In this document: piece after piece, positions 15,950-24,715 of the stretch
Position numbering within the stretch: position 1 is the stretch's first letter
Layout of the letters: the number at the start of each line of letters is the position of its first letter
NCBI GenBank assembly: GCA_964564475.1
Contig: CAZMBM010000004.1
Coordinates: forward strand, 1-46,763
Reading direction: 5' to 3'
DNA length: 46,763 nucleotides
From: CG1-02-35-72 sp964564475
GTDB taxonomy: Bacteria > Bacteroidota > Bacteroidia > Flavobacteriales > Flavobacteriaceae
The notes under the pieces: model-generated
Seen by the model: only the letters and a program-made list of their open reading frames with translations
Told to the model about the DNA's origin: nothing
The model's database searches: none
Program-made: the position numbers and the translations under genes

Positions 15950-17032
15950 ATGAAAAATACAGCTTTAACACACATACACGAATCTTTGGGAGCCAAAATG
16001 GTGCCCTTTGCCGGTTATAATATGCCTGTTCAATACGAAGGCGTCAATGCCGAACATCTAACCGTTAGAAATGGTGTGGGTGTATTTGACGTGTCGCATA
16101 TGGGCGAATTCTTCCTCACAGGCGACAAAGCCTTGGCACTCATCCAAAAAGTGACCAGTAATGACGCTTCAAAACTCTTTGACGGCAAGGTGCAATACAG
16201 TTGCCTCCCTAATTATGACGGCGGTATTGTAGATGATTTATTGATCTATCGTATTTCTGAAAACAATTATATGTTGGTTGTCAATGCCTCAAATATAGCT
16301 AAAGATTGGGATTGGATTTCTAAACACAATGATTTAGGTGTTGACATGAGTAATGCTTCAGACCAAATGTCTCTTCTCGCGGTTCAGGGGCCTTTGGCTA
16401 CCAAGGCTTTGCAGTCTTTAACCGATATAAACCTATCTGAAATGGGTTACTACACCTTTAAAACCGGTACTTTTTCGGGAATAGAGGACGTCATAGTGTC
16501 GGCCACAGGCTATACAGGTAGTGGTGGTTTTGAAATATATTTTAAAAATGATGACGCGCCTACTATTTGGGAAGCCATATTTAAAGCCGGAGCCGATTAT
16601 GGTATTAAACCCATAGGTTTGGCTGCCAGAGATACTTTAAGGTTAGAAATGGGCTTCTGCTTGTATGGCAATGATATAGATGATAGCACCTCGCCTATTG
16701 AAGCCGGTTTGGGTTGGATTACCAAATTTACCAAAGACTTTATAAATGCCGAAGCTTTAAAAGTCCAAAAAACAGAAGGTGTCAGTAAAAAATTAGTGGC
16801 CTTTAGTATGGTTGATCGTGGCATTCCACGACATGGCTATCCCATTGTTGACGCTGAAGGTAATAACATTGGCAAAGTCACTTCGGGCACTATGAGCCCT
16901 TCTTTAAAATTGGGTATTGGCATGGGCTATGTGCCTACTAAATTTGCCAAAACAGGTACCGAGATTTATATTGCGGTGCGTCATAAACAACTCAAAGCCC
17001 AAGTGGTTAAATTGCCTTTTTATAAAGGGTAA
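15950..17032 (+). CDS. gcvT: Glycine cleavage system T protein (aminomethyltransferase)
   Basis: A 360-residue protein that transfers the aminomethyl carbon from the lipoylated H protein to tetrahydrofolate, releasing ammonia. Family segments are GAKMVPFAGYNMPVQY near the start, GVFDVSHMGEF, YTGSGGFEIYF, GLAARDTLRLEMGFCLYG and the C-terminal GIPRHGYPI plus GKVTSGTMSPSL barrel domain. The start is set at ATG 15950: it gives the standard family length and lies just after the -7 box, whereas the longer GTG-initiated frame would begin inside the promoter. It is monocistronic, with a strong hairpin behind it. Together with glyA in this window it links glycine, serine and one-carbon pools. Confidence 0.97.
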   Translation: MKNTALTHIHESLGAKMVPFAGYNMPVQYEGVNAEHLTVRNGVGVFDVSHMGEFFLTGDKALALIQKVTSNDASKLFDGKVQYSCLPNYDGGIVDDLLIYRISENNYMLVVNASNIAKDWDWISKHNDLGVDMSNASDQMSLLAVQGPLATKALQSLTDINLSEMGYYTFKTGTFSGIEDVIVSATGYTGSGGFEIYFKNDDAPTIWEAIFKAGADYGIKPIGLAARDTLRLEMGFCLYGNDIDDSTSPIEAGLGWITKFTKDFINAEALKVQKTEGVSKKLVAFSMVDRGIPRHGYPIVDAEGNNIGKVTSGTMSPSLKLGIGMGYVPTKFAKTGTEIYIAVRHKQLKAQVVKLPFYKG

Positions 17033-17050
17033 AGTAAGAGTCCTCTCTAT

Positions 17051-17100
17051 AACAGGCTTAGCTTTTGGAAAGTTTAAAACTTTCCAAAAGCTGTTATTTT
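17051..17100 (+). terminator. Long hairpin terminator of gcvT
   Basis: AGCTTTTGGAAAGTT at 17060-17074 is perfectly complementary to AACTTTCCAAAAGCT at 17078-17092. Outer AACA/TGTT pairing is possible across a bulge, and an AT-rich T run follows (ATTTTATTT). Confidence 0.85.
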
Positions 17101-17112
17101 ATTTCTTATATT

Positions 17113-17120
17113 TACCTTTG
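17113..17120 (+). promoter_or_regulatory. -7 promoter box of the phosphodiesterase gene
   Basis: TACCTTTG matches TAnnTTTG, 35 nt upstream of ATG 17156. No TTG box at the normal spacing was found. Confidence 0.5.
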
Positions 17121-17155
17121 ACGCTAACTTAGTTGCCAAAAATCACAGTACAATT

Positions 17156-18451
17156 ATGAATAAAATACTAAAAAAATGTTTTATATACGCTCTTATTTTA
17201 GTGGTAAGTACGATATTTTTAACATCTTGCCAGTCTAAAACAATTTTAAATACGACAGCGCCTCTCACCAATTCAAAAGCATCACTTAAAAAACCTTACT
17301 TAATATTGGTTTCTCTCGACGGTTTTCGTTGGGATTATGTAGAGAAGTTTAAGCCGCCGCATTTAAGCCATTTTATAAAGAATGGTGTAAAAGCCACATC
17401 GTTAATCCCTTCATTCCCCTCTAAGACATTTCCCAATCATTATACCATAGCAACAGGTATGTACCCCGATAAACATGGGATAGTGGGTAATTCATTTTAT
17501 AGCTATGAAAAAAAAATGACATATAGCATAGGAAATCGCGATGTGGTTGAAGATGGTACTTTTTATAAGGGTTCGCCTATTTGGATACAAGCAGACAAAG
17601 CGGACATGGTTACGGCAAGTTATTTTTTTGTGGGTTCTGAAGCTGATATTCAAGGATTAAGACCAACCTATTATTATAAATATGACGGTAAAGTAAAAAA
17701 TGAAACCCGCGTCGCCCAAGCTTTAAAATGGTTGGCCTTACCTGCAATAAAAAGACCTCATTTAATAACTATGTATTTTTCTGACATGGATGATGTCGGG
17801 CATAGATTCGGTCCGGATAATGATGCTAAAATAAAAAAAGCATTGTTCGATTTAGATAAGCAGTTAGGTGATTTGTTTAATGGGGCTCAAGCTACCGGAT
17901 TACCCGTAAACATTATTGTAGTTTCTGACCATGGTATGGCAACGCAACTAAGCACTAACTACATAGCCATAGAGAACATCAAGAATGACAGTTTATTTTT
18001 AACAATAAACAATGGGGCTATTGTAAACATACATCCTAGAAAAGGTGTTGAAACAGAGACTGTTATTCAGTATTTAAAACAAAAAGAACAGCATTTCAAA
18101 GTCTATAAAACTGAAAATACACCCGGTTTTGAATATAAACCCAAAAATAAGGACTGGGGTGCTATCCAAGTTATACCTGATTATGGCTACTATTTCTTAA
18201 CCCGTAAGCAGATAGCTACTAAGCAAAAGTTGACTAACACAATCTTTGGATCGCATGGTTATGATCCAAAATATAAAGACATGCACGGTATATTTTATGC
18301 CAATGGGCCGGCTTTTAAAAAAGGATACCTTGCCCCTTCTGTTAAAAATATTCATATCTATCCATTAATGTGTCAAATATTAGGTTTAAACATTCCCGAT
18401 AATATTGACGGTAAACTAAATCAACTAAAAACTGTTCTAAAAAATCATTAA
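17156..18451 (+). CDS. ENPP-type nucleotide pyrophosphatase/phosphodiesterase lipoprotein
   Basis: A 431-residue protein of the alkaline-phosphatase superfamily. The lipoprotein signal ends at C25 (FLTSC). A metal Asp D55 lies in VSLDGFRWDY. The nucleophile is T91 in FPSKTFPNHY, the Thr that marks the ENPP branch; alkaline phosphatases use Ser. Later metal ligands are in SDMDDVGHRFG, VVSDHGM and GSHGYDPKYKDMHG. All metal and nucleophile positions appear intact. Members hydrolyse phosphodiester or pyrophosphate bonds in nucleotides or lipids outside the cytoplasm. In this organism it would sit in the envelope and could scavenge phosphate or nucleotides. Substrate choice cannot be read from sequence. 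Confidence 0.93.
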   Translation: MNKILKKCFIYALILVVSTIFLTSCQSKTILNTTAPLTNSKASLKKPYLILVSLDGFRWDYVEKFKPPHLSHFIKNGVKATSLIPSFPSKTFPNHYTIATGMYPDKHGIVGNSFYSYEKKMTYSIGNRDVVEDGTFYKGSPIWIQADKADMVTASYFFVGSEADIQGLRPTYYYKYDGKVKNETRVAQALKWLALPAIKRPHLITMYFSDMDDVGHRFGPDNDAKIKKALFDLDKQLGDLFNGAQATGLPVNIIVVSDHGMATQLSTNYIAIENIKNDSLFLTINNGAIVNIHPRKGVETETVIQYLKQKEQHFKVYKTENTPGFEYKPKNKDWGAIQVIPDYGYYFLTRKQIATKQKLTNTIFGSHGYDPKYKDMHGIFYANGPAFKKGYLAPSVKNIHIYPLMCQILGLNIPDNIDGKLNQLKTVLKNH

Positions 18452-18463
18452 CAAGTTTGGCAC

Positions 18464-18471
18464 TATATTTG
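18464..18471 (+). promoter_or_regulatory. -7 promoter box of the PrcB-like gene
   Basis: TATATTTG is a perfect -7 box 82 nt before ATG 18554, implying a leader of about 75 nt. A small hairpin TCCTA-ATT-TAGGA at 18505-18517 lies in that leader. Confidence 0.5.
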
Positions 18472-18553
18472 TGATTTAATTAAACTCATCGCGCAGAGCT
18501 AAAGTCCTAATTTAGGATATTTTGGAAATACTATCTGATTAAAAAATTAAACT

Positions 18554-19015
18554 ATGCAAACCAAAATCTCAATTTTATTTATCGCAGTACTTTTCGGATT
18601 TATGACAAGTTGTAGTATAACAGACAACCCGACGAATTCAATTGAGTTTACGCAAATCGGTAAAGGAAATCTCTACGGAAATGGACTTGAGAATATCGAC
18701 AAACAAAATTTAGTGATTTCAGATGATAACGCTTGGAGGGCTTTGCTCTCTAAGATAAATACTGTTAATAATGTTAGTGATGAATTTACAGAAACAAATA
18801 TCGATTTTTCAAAATTTATTGTAATAGCTTCCTTTGACGAAGTCAAAACAAGTGGCGGATATTCGATAGATATTACAAAAATCACTGAGGGTGAAGGCAA
18901 CATATTTGTAACTGTTAAAAATATTTCGAATAATGGAAATGCAACAACAGTTATGACGCAACCCTATAATATTGTTAAGATTCCTAAAACTAACAAATCA
19001 ATAATCTTTGAGTAA
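18554..19015 (+). CDS. PrcB C-terminal-domain-like lipoprotein
   Basis: A 153-residue protein with a lipoprotein signal and lipidated C20 (FMTSC). The second half has the pattern of the PrcB C-terminal domain: a hydrophobic strand FIVIASFDEVKTSGGYSI with the hallmark GGYSI at 101-105, a strand FVTVKNI, and a final YNIVKIPK. PrcB was named as a partner of the oral spirochaete protease complex dentilisin, but stand-alone lipoproteins with this domain are common in flavobacteria and have no assigned role. No protease gene is adjacent. Domain assignment is fairly good; function is unknown. Confidence 0.75.
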   Translation: MQTKISILFIAVLFGFMTSCSITDNPTNSIEFTQIGKGNLYGNGLENIDKQNLVISDDNAWRALLSKINTVNNVSDEFTETNIDFSKFIVIASFDEVKTSGGYSIDITKITEGEGNIFVTVKNISNNGNATTVMTQPYNIVKIPKTNKSIIFE

Positions 19016-19148
19016 AACCGATTTAAAATGTGATTTTACAGCTTCACGCTAATTCTAGCCATACACACCTGCGCTTAACACATCAGTAAAAAAGCTTATA
19101 CAACTCAACCTCAAAAAATAACACTTCATCCTATCTTATTTATTTTTT

Positions 19149-19170
19149 TGACAATGTGTTGTCATATTTG
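19149..19170 (+). promoter_or_regulatory. Palindrome overlapping a -7-like box upstream of the ABC exporter
   Basis: TGACAA-TGTG-TTGTCA at 19149-19164 has perfect 6-bp inverted arms. It overlaps CATATTTG at 19163-19170, one mismatch from TAnnTTTG. The ATG follows 20 nt later. The arrangement is that of a repressor operator over the promoter; no regulator gene is adjacent. Confidence 0.4.
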
Positions 19171-19190
19171 TACCGATAAATACTACAAAT

Positions 19191-20114
19191 ATGATTAAAG
19201 TTACAAACCTGTCAAAATCTTATGACTCCCTAAAAGCCTTAAATAACATAGACTTTAACATTAAAAAAGGTGAAATATTCGGGCTGTTGGGGCCAAATGG
19301 AGCAGGGAAGTCAACCACCATAAAAATATTGAGTACTTTGTTAAGCTGTGATAGCGGACGCATTATTATTGATGGGCTTCCGCTTTCTGAAAATTTGGGG
19401 TATTGTAAAAAAATTATAGGTGTAGTCCCGCAAGAAATAGCCTTATACGAAAATTTTTCGGCTTACGATAACCTGCTCTTTTGGGGGCAACTCAATGGGG
19501 TTACGGGATATAAATTACGGTCAAAAATCGACTTATTGCTAAATATGATTGGCCTGTTTCACAGAAAAAATGACTTGATAAAAACCTATTCGGGAGGCAT
19601 GAAACGTCGTATAAATATCGCCGTAGCTCTTTTACACGAACCCAAAATCCTCTTTATGGACGAGCCCACAACAGGTGTTGACCCCCAGAGTCGCAATAAA
19701 ATTTTCGACATTATTGAAGACCTCAATAAAAAAGGCCTAACCATTATTTACACAAGTCATTATATGGAAGAAGTTGAAAGGCTTTGCGATACCATTGCCA
19801 TTATTGATATGGGAAAAATTGTAGTGCAAGGGACAAAGGCTGAACTACAAAAGCTCTGCAAGCTAAAGGAAATACTTATCTTAGAAACAGAATCTATTAC
19901 GAAAGCACAACTAAATAAATTGCAAACGTCATTAGCTTTTAAAGTACTACTAAACGGCAACATACTGAAAATTGTGTGTAATATAAACAAAGATTTAAAA
20001 AATATCCTCACACAATGTAGCGCTTGCGGTATCTCTACAAAAAATATCGACATCCAAAAATCAAATTTAGAATCTATTTTTTTACAATTAACCGGCAAAC
20101 AACTGCGCGACTAA
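19191..20114 (+). CDS. ABC transporter ATP-binding protein (ABC-2 exporter type)
   Basis: A 307-residue ATPase. Walker A is GPNGAGKST at 34-42. The Q-loop segment is VVPQEIALYENFSAYDNL, the signature is YSGGMKRR, Walker B is ILFMDEPTTGVDP and the H-loop is YTSHYMEE. A C-terminal extension of about 80 residues is typical of DrrA/CcmA-like exporters that pair with ABC-2 permeases. It is encoded 16 bp before its permease, so they form one transporter. The substrate could be a drug, lipid or heme-like compound. The palindrome over its promoter hints at substrate- or stress-responsive control. Confidence 0.95.
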   Translation: MIKVTNLSKSYDSLKALNNIDFNIKKGEIFGLLGPNGAGKSTTIKILSTLLSCDSGRIIIDGLPLSENLGYCKKIIGVVPQEIALYENFSAYDNLLFWGQLNGVTGYKLRSKIDLLLNMIGLFHRKNDLIKTYSGGMKRRINIAVALLHEPKILFMDEPTTGVDPQSRNKIFDIIEDLNKKGLTIIYTSHYMEEVERLCDTIAIIDMGKIVVQGTKAELQKLCKLKEILILETESITKAQLNKLQTSLAFKVLLNGNILKIVCNINKDLKNILTQCSACGISTKNIDIQKSNLESIFLQLTGKQLRD

Positions 20115-20130
20115 CTTAAAAATCAAAAAA

Positions 20131-21363
20131 ATGAAAACAATATTTCTCATTATAAAAAAGGATTTAAATCTGTTTTTAGCCTACAAAAAGGGGCTTATCC
20201 TCACTTTCCTAGTTCCTATTTTATTAATTTCTCTTTTTGCCTTTGCCTTTGGAGGTATTGGTAAAGGTTCTGATACGATTAAAGAAATTAACTTATTGTA
20301 CATAGATAACGATAACAGCATGTTATCAAAAAAAATAATTCTCTCATTAGATTCTCTAGAAGAAATAAAAATGACAGCTGTCAGCGAAAATCAAGGTGAA
20401 AAATTGTTAAGAAAAGGTAAAAAAGTGGGGTTTTTGGTTTTGGGAAAAGGCTTACAAGATTCGGTTAAGCAATCAAAAAAAATACCTGCTGTTCTAAAAT
20501 ATGACGCCTCGCATCCGTTTGAATACGGTATTCTAAAATCTATTGTGACAGGCAAAATAATCGGAGCCGGTATGAAGTATTTTCAGAAAAATAAAATAAC
20601 TACCTATCTCAACACGAACTATGCTAATTTACCCGTTGCTATCAAAGAAAAAATCATGCGTGATTTTGAAAAGAATGCCGATATGGAAAGGAATACAGGT
20701 GTCTTTAGTTTAAAATCAGAATCTATAACAAGCGAAAAGAATGATGATAAAAATTTAGGTCTCATACAAGCGGTGGCCGGTACAGCTATAATGATGTTGT
20801 TATTTAGTATTACCGGTATTGGCGGGGGCTTATTAGAAGAAAAAGAGTCGGGCACTTTAACCCGATTACTCTACTCGCCTATTAAATCTATCGATATATT
20901 ATTTGGCAAAATGGGAGCTATTTTAATCATTTCCATCGTGCAATTATGTGTAATGTTCGTCTTTTCATGGATGGCCTTTGGCCTGCCTATTTTTAAGGAT
21001 CTGTTTAGTTTGGTAATTTTAACCTTTTCAGTAGCCTTTTCAGTATCGAGTTTTGGTATCTTCTTGGTATCAATTGCCAAAACCAGACAACAACTCCAAA
21101 ATTTAAGTACTATCATTATTTTATTGATGTCGGCCTTAGGAGGCAGTATGATTCCGCTTTTTATTATGCCGGTTATTATGCGAAAAATAGCTGTGATAAG
21201 TCTTAATTATTGGGGTATTCAAGGGTACTACGATATTTTTTGGAGAGCTTTACCTTTTGCTGATATTTTACCAAGAATTGGGGTGCTGGTTCTCATTGGT
21301 ATCGTCATGACATCAATATCAATTCCGTTATTCAAAAAAAATATAACGTCTATGATAAACTAA
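20131..21363 (+). CDS. ABC-2 type permease
   Basis: A 410-residue membrane protein. One N-terminal transmembrane helix (about 22-42) is followed by a large extracytoplasmic domain (about 45-205). A cluster of five hydrophobic segments then runs to the C-terminus, including GTAIMMLLFSITGIGGGLLEEKESGTLTRLLYSPI split between helix and coupling region. The EKESGT-R-LL-SPI motif is the conserved coupling-helix region of YhaP/NatB-like ABC-2 permeases. It works with the ATPase encoded 16 bp upstream. Its stop codon interlocks with that of the convergent acyltransferase (CTAA at 21360-21363). Confidence 0.93.
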   Translation: MKTIFLIIKKDLNLFLAYKKGLILTFLVPILLISLFAFAFGGIGKGSDTIKEINLLYIDNDNSMLSKKIILSLDSLEEIKMTAVSENQGEKLLRKGKKVGFLVLGKGLQDSVKQSKKIPAVLKYDASHPFEYGILKSIVTGKIIGAGMKYFQKNKITTYLNTNYANLPVAIKEKIMRDFEKNADMERNTGVFSLKSESITSEKNDDKNLGLIQAVAGTAIMMLLFSITGIGGGLLEEKESGTLTRLLYSPIKSIDILFGKMGAILIISIVQLCVMFVFSWMAFGLPIFKDLFSLVILTFSVAFSVSSFGIFLVSIAKTRQQLQNLSTIIILLMSALGGSMIPLFIMPVIMRKIAVISLNYWGIQGYYDIFWRALPFADILPRIGVLVLIGIVMTSISIPLFKKNITSMIN

Positions 21364-21899
21364 AATAATTTAGGATTTTTACCTTTAACATCCTTATAAA
21401 AATTACGAAAGTGCTTAAAATCGGCTTCCATATCATCTGTAGGATAATAGGGTTCCGAAAATCTAAAATCTTTGTGTTCAAAATCTAGTGTAGCCATTAC
21501 TATGGGTACTTGAGCGCCTTTGGCGATATAATAAAAGCCTGTTTTCCATTTGGCGACTTTTTTACGTGTCCCTTCGGGCGACATAGCCAAAATAAATTGT
21601 TCTTTAGAGTTAAAGATGTCTATTATTTGATCAACAAGATTGTTTGATTTACTGCGGTCAACCGGTGCGCCGCCCATCCACCTGAAAATAAATCCAAAAG
21701 GCGGTTTAAACAAACTGTCTTTACCGATATAATTAGCCGGTAATCCAATGGCATATTTAGCAATAATACCTATAGGAAAATCTTGCCAACTGGTATGAGG
21801 TGCAGCGATAATAACGTATTTTTTTAAATCTTTTGGAAATGAAGAGGAAACTTGCCATCCTAAAACATCCTTTAGTATAAACGAAAAAATAAACTTCAT
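21360..21899 (-). CDS. 1-acyl-glycerol-3-phosphate acyltransferase-like (PlsC family) protein
   Basis: A 179-residue protein with the acyltransferase HX4D motif at H35-D40 (PHTSWQD). Motif II-like GKDSLFKPPFG is followed by the GGAPVDR loop and motif III SPEGTRKK. These are the conserved blocks of PlsC-type enzymes, which add acyl chains to lysophosphatidate or related acceptors at the cytoplasmic membrane. The protein is shorter than classic PlsC (about 240) but of a size common for Bacteroidota paralogues, so the acceptor may not be lysophosphatidate. A minus-strand -7 box TAAATTTG lies at 21939-21946. Confidence 0.88.
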   Translation of the reverse strand: MKFIFSFILKDVLGWQVSSSFPKDLKKYVIIAAPHTSWQDFPIGIIAKYAIGLPANYIGKDSLFKPPFGFIFRWMGGAPVDRSKSNNLVDQIIDIFNSKEQFILAMSPEGTRKKVAKWKTGFYYIAKGAQVPIVMATLDFEHKDFRFSEPYYPTDDMEADFKHFRNFYKDVKGKNPKLF

Positions 21900-21938
21900 A
21901 GATGTTTTGTAAATTTAATTGCCTTAAGAAAGAGTTTT

Positions 21939-21946
21939 CAAATTTA
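21939..21946 (-). promoter_or_regulatory. -7 promoter box of the plsC-like gene
   Basis: Minus-strand TAAATTTG matches TAnnTTTG, 39 nt upstream of the ATG at 21899. Confidence 0.45.
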
Positions 21947-21979
21947 AAAATATTAATTTTATAAACTAATTTTTTACTT

Positions 21980-23272
21980 ATGGATATTGTCTTTTATATT
22001 TTAGGTTTTGTCGTTCTATTGGCTTTGGGGTATTTTTTAGGAATGTATAAAGCTAAATCGACTTTAAATAAAGAAAATGGGGAGTTAAAATCTGTAAATA
22101 CCCTACTGCAAGCAGATAAAACAAAAGTAGAAAGGCAGTTAGAAGAGAAAACCACAGAAAATAATAGCTTACAAATAGCCCTTACCAAAAAAAATAGCGA
22201 ATTGGGTTATCTCAACGAAAAATTAAAAGAACAAAAAGCCGATTTAGAAAAATTGCAAGATAAATTCACCAAGGAATTCGAAAATCTGACCAATAAAATT
22301 TTAGACGATAAATCGGCTAAGTTTACCAAACAAAACAAAGAAAATTTAGATATTATTTTAACGCCTTTAAAAGAAAAAATTCAGGCTTTCGAAAAACGGG
22401 TTGAAACCTCTGATAAAGAGAGTATTCGCTATCATGCCGCACTTCGTGAACAAATTTTAGGACTTGAAAAACTCAATCAAAAAATGAGTGCCGATGCTGT
22501 AAATCTTGCCAAAGCCCTAAAAGGTGATAGCAAGGCTCAAGGCGATTGGGGCGAATTACAGTTAGAAGTTTTACTCGAAAAATCGGGTTTACAAAAGGGT
22601 ATTCATTTTACCACACAAGGTGGTTTTAGAGATGATAATAACCAATTAAAAAAACCCGATTGCATAATCAATTTACCTGATGATAAACACCTAATTATCG
22701 ATTCTAAAGTATCTTTAACAGCATATGACAGATATTATGGTACAGAGGACGACATTGCCAAACAATTAGCCATTAAAAATCATATTTTAAGTATTAAAAA
22801 GCATTTTAAAGAATTGGGTGATAAAAATTATACCGATTTGTACGGTATTAATTCTCCCGATTATGTACTCATGTTTATACCCATAGAACCTGCATTAATG
22901 CTAGCTCTGCAAGAAGACAGCAAACTCTATTTAGAAGCCCTCGATAAAAATGTGGTTTTGGTCTCTACTTCTACCCTTTTGGCAACCTTAAGTACCATTG
23001 CTTCTATTTGGAAACAAGAAGACCAAAAACGAAATGTCTTAGAAATTGCCAAAGAAAGTGGTTTACTCTACGATAAATTTGAAGGTTTTGTTCAAGATCT
23101 TATCAAGATTGGTAAAGCCATTAACACCTCGCAAGAAAGTTACCAAGCGGCTATGAATAAACTCTCTACAGGACGTGGTAATATGGTAAGCAAAATAGAA
23201 AACCTTAAAAAGCTGGGCGCCAAAACCAAGAAATCGTTACCCGACAAGTTGTTAGAACGTGCAAACGAATAA
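21980..23272 (+). CDS. rmuC: DNA recombination protein RmuC
   Basis: A 430-residue protein. It has an N-terminal membrane anchor (about 3-22), a long coiled coil (about 25-125, rich in Lys/Glu/Leu heptads), then the RmuC nuclease-like domain with GDWGELQLEVLLEKSGL, PDCIINLPDDKHLIIDSKVSL and YVLMFIPIEPAL. The PDDKHLIIDSK segment carries the acidic and lysine residues of a PD-(D/E)xK-like core. RmuC limits inversions and other rearrangements in E. coli. It ends 12 bp from the convergent glyA stop, with no terminator between. Confidence 0.95.
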   Translation: MDIVFYILGFVVLLALGYFLGMYKAKSTLNKENGELKSVNTLLQADKTKVERQLEEKTTENNSLQIALTKKNSELGYLNEKLKEQKADLEKLQDKFTKEFENLTNKILDDKSAKFTKQNKENLDIILTPLKEKIQAFEKRVETSDKESIRYHAALREQILGLEKLNQKMSADAVNLAKALKGDSKAQGDWGELQLEVLLEKSGLQKGIHFTTQGGFRDDNNQLKKPDCIINLPDDKHLIIDSKVSLTAYDRYYGTEDDIAKQLAIKNHILSIKKHFKELGDKNYTDLYGINSPDYVLMFIPIEPALMLALQEDSKLYLEALDKNVVLVSTSTLLATLSTIASIWKQEDQKRNVLEIAKESGLLYDKFEGFVQDLIKIGKAINTSQESYQAAMNKLSTGRGNMVSKIENLKKLGAKTKKSLPDKLLERANE

Positions 23273-23284
23273 GATAACAGATAC

Positions 23285-24556
23285 TTAAACAAACAAAGGT
23301 TTGTCTTGCATCATCTCGTTAACCGCTAAGCCAACTTCTGCAATAACTTTTTCGTCGTTAAAATGGCTAATTACACTGTCAATAAGGTCAATTATGGTAT
23401 GCATATCGCTTTCTTTTAGACCCCGCGTTGTTACTGCTGCAGAACCAATGCGAATTCCCGAGGTTACAAACGGCGATTTATCGTCAAAGGGTACCATATT
23501 TTTGTTGACCGTTATATGTGCTTTTACCAAAGCTTGTTCGGCTTCTTTTCCCGTAATGTCTTTATTTCGCAAGTCAATTAGCATCATATGATTATCGGTG
23601 CCATCAGAAATTATATGATAATCTTTAGCCACCAAGGCCTCAGCCATAGTTGCTGCATTTTTCTTAACTTGAAGTTGATAATATAAAAAGTCATCTGTTA
23701 AAGCTTCTCTAAAAGCCACTGCTTTTGCCGCAATAACATGTTCTAAAGGGCCGCCTTGCATCCCCGGAAAGACAGCCGAGTTTAACAAAGCCGACATCAT
23801 TTTAGGTTTACCGCTTTTTAATGTCAATCCAAATGGATTTTCAAAATCCTCTCCCATTAAAATCATACCACCTCTGGGACCGCGCAAGGTTTTATGTGTT
23901 GTTGTGGTTACTACATGGCAATATGGCATAGGGTCGTTTAAAATACCCTTGGCTATCAGCCCTGAGGGATGCGAAATATCGGCCACTAATAAAGCCCCTA
24001 CTTTATCGGCAATAGCTCTAAAAGTTTTAAAATCTATATCCCGAGAATAAGCCGAAGCACCGGCTATAATAACCTGTGGCTTTTCTTTTTGAGCCACCTC
24101 TTCTATCTTATTATAATTTAAGACCCCAGTTTCTTTATCAACACCATAAAAAGACGTTTGATACAATTTTCCCGAAAAATTTACAGGTGAGCCATGTGTT
24201 AAATGACCGCCGTGCGATAAGTCGAAGCCCAATATTTTATCACCGGGCTTTAACAAGGCCTGATACACCGCCGCATTGGCTTGCGAGCCCGAATGGGGTT
24301 GCACATTAACATATTTGGCACCAAACAAGGCTTTAGCCCTATCAATGGCTAATTGTTCTACTTCATCAACCACCTCACAACCACCGTAATAACGCTTATT
24401 GGGGTATCCCTCTGCATATTTGTTAGTTAATACAGAACCTGTTGCCTCCAGTACTTGAGCACTTACATAATTTTCTGAGGCAATGAGCTCTAAACCTTTT
24501 GTTTGCCTTGTTGTTTCTTCTTGAATTAAATCAAAAATATCTTGATCTCTAGTCAT
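23285..24556 (-). CDS. glyA: Serine hydroxymethyltransferase
   Basis: A 423-residue PLP enzyme interconverting serine and glycine with transfer of a one-carbon unit to tetrahydrofolate. N-terminal ELIASENYVS and the NKYAEGYPNKRYYGG loop are present, as is the PLP-lysine motif VTTTTHKTLRGPRGG. VFPGMQGGPLEH and the C-terminal TSGIRIGSAAVTTRG also match the family. Length is normal. It is probably monocistronic and divergent from fahA, with a -7 box at 24596-24603. Functionally it complements gcvT in this window. Confidence 0.98.
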   Translation of the reverse strand: MTRDQDIFDLIQEETTRQTKGLELIASENYVSAQVLEATGSVLTNKYAEGYPNKRYYGGCEVVDEVEQLAIDRAKALFGAKYVNVQPHSGSQANAAVYQALLKPGDKILGFDLSHGGHLTHGSPVNFSGKLYQTSFYGVDKETGVLNYNKIEEVAQKEKPQVIIAGASAYSRDIDFKTFRAIADKVGALLVADISHPSGLIAKGILNDPMPYCHVVTTTTHKTLRGPRGGMILMGEDFENPFGLTLKSGKPKMMSALLNSAVFPGMQGGPLEHVIAAKAVAFREALTDDFLYYQLQVKKNAATMAEALVAKDYHIISDGTDNHMMLIDLRNKDITGKEAEQALVKAHITVNKNMVPFDDKSPFVTSGIRIGSAAVTTRGLKESDMHTIIDLIDSVISHFNDEKVIAEVGLAVNEMMQDKPLFV

Positions 24557-24595
24557 TTGAAAATAGTGTATTATAAAGTTTAGTTAAAACGGTTT

Positions 24596-24603
24596 CAAAA
24601 GTA
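24596..24603 (-). promoter_or_regulatory. -7 promoter box of glyA
   Basis: Minus-strand TACTTTTG, a perfect TAnnTTTG match, 39 nt upstream of the glyA ATG. The -33 region has no evident TTG. Confidence 0.5.
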
Positions 24604-24635
24604 GTAAATTCATTTTTCATAATCGGATAAACTTC

Positions 24636-24643
24636 TATCTTTG
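24636..24643 (+). promoter_or_regulatory. -7 promoter box of fahA
   Basis: TATCTTTG, a perfect TAnnTTTG match, 72 nt before the fahA ATG. The glyA and fahA boxes are back to back with 32 bp between them. Confidence 0.5.
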
Positions 24644-24715
24644 AATCAAAATAATTATTACATTGCAAATGTATTTTATGCTACTAATGCTAAAAAAATT
24701 TAAACTTTAGAAAAA

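Noticed and set aside
18505..18517. Small hairpin TCCTA-ATT-TAGGA as terminator of the phosphodiesterase gene
   Set aside because: Only 5-6 bp, weak T tract, and it lies downstream of the promoter of the next gene; more likely incidental leader structure.
15114..19110. 14-nt identical repeat TATACAACTCAACC at 15114-15127 and 19097-19110
   Set aside because: In AT-rich DNA of this length several 14-mer pairs are expected by chance, and the flanks are unrelated; no att site or mobile element is associated.
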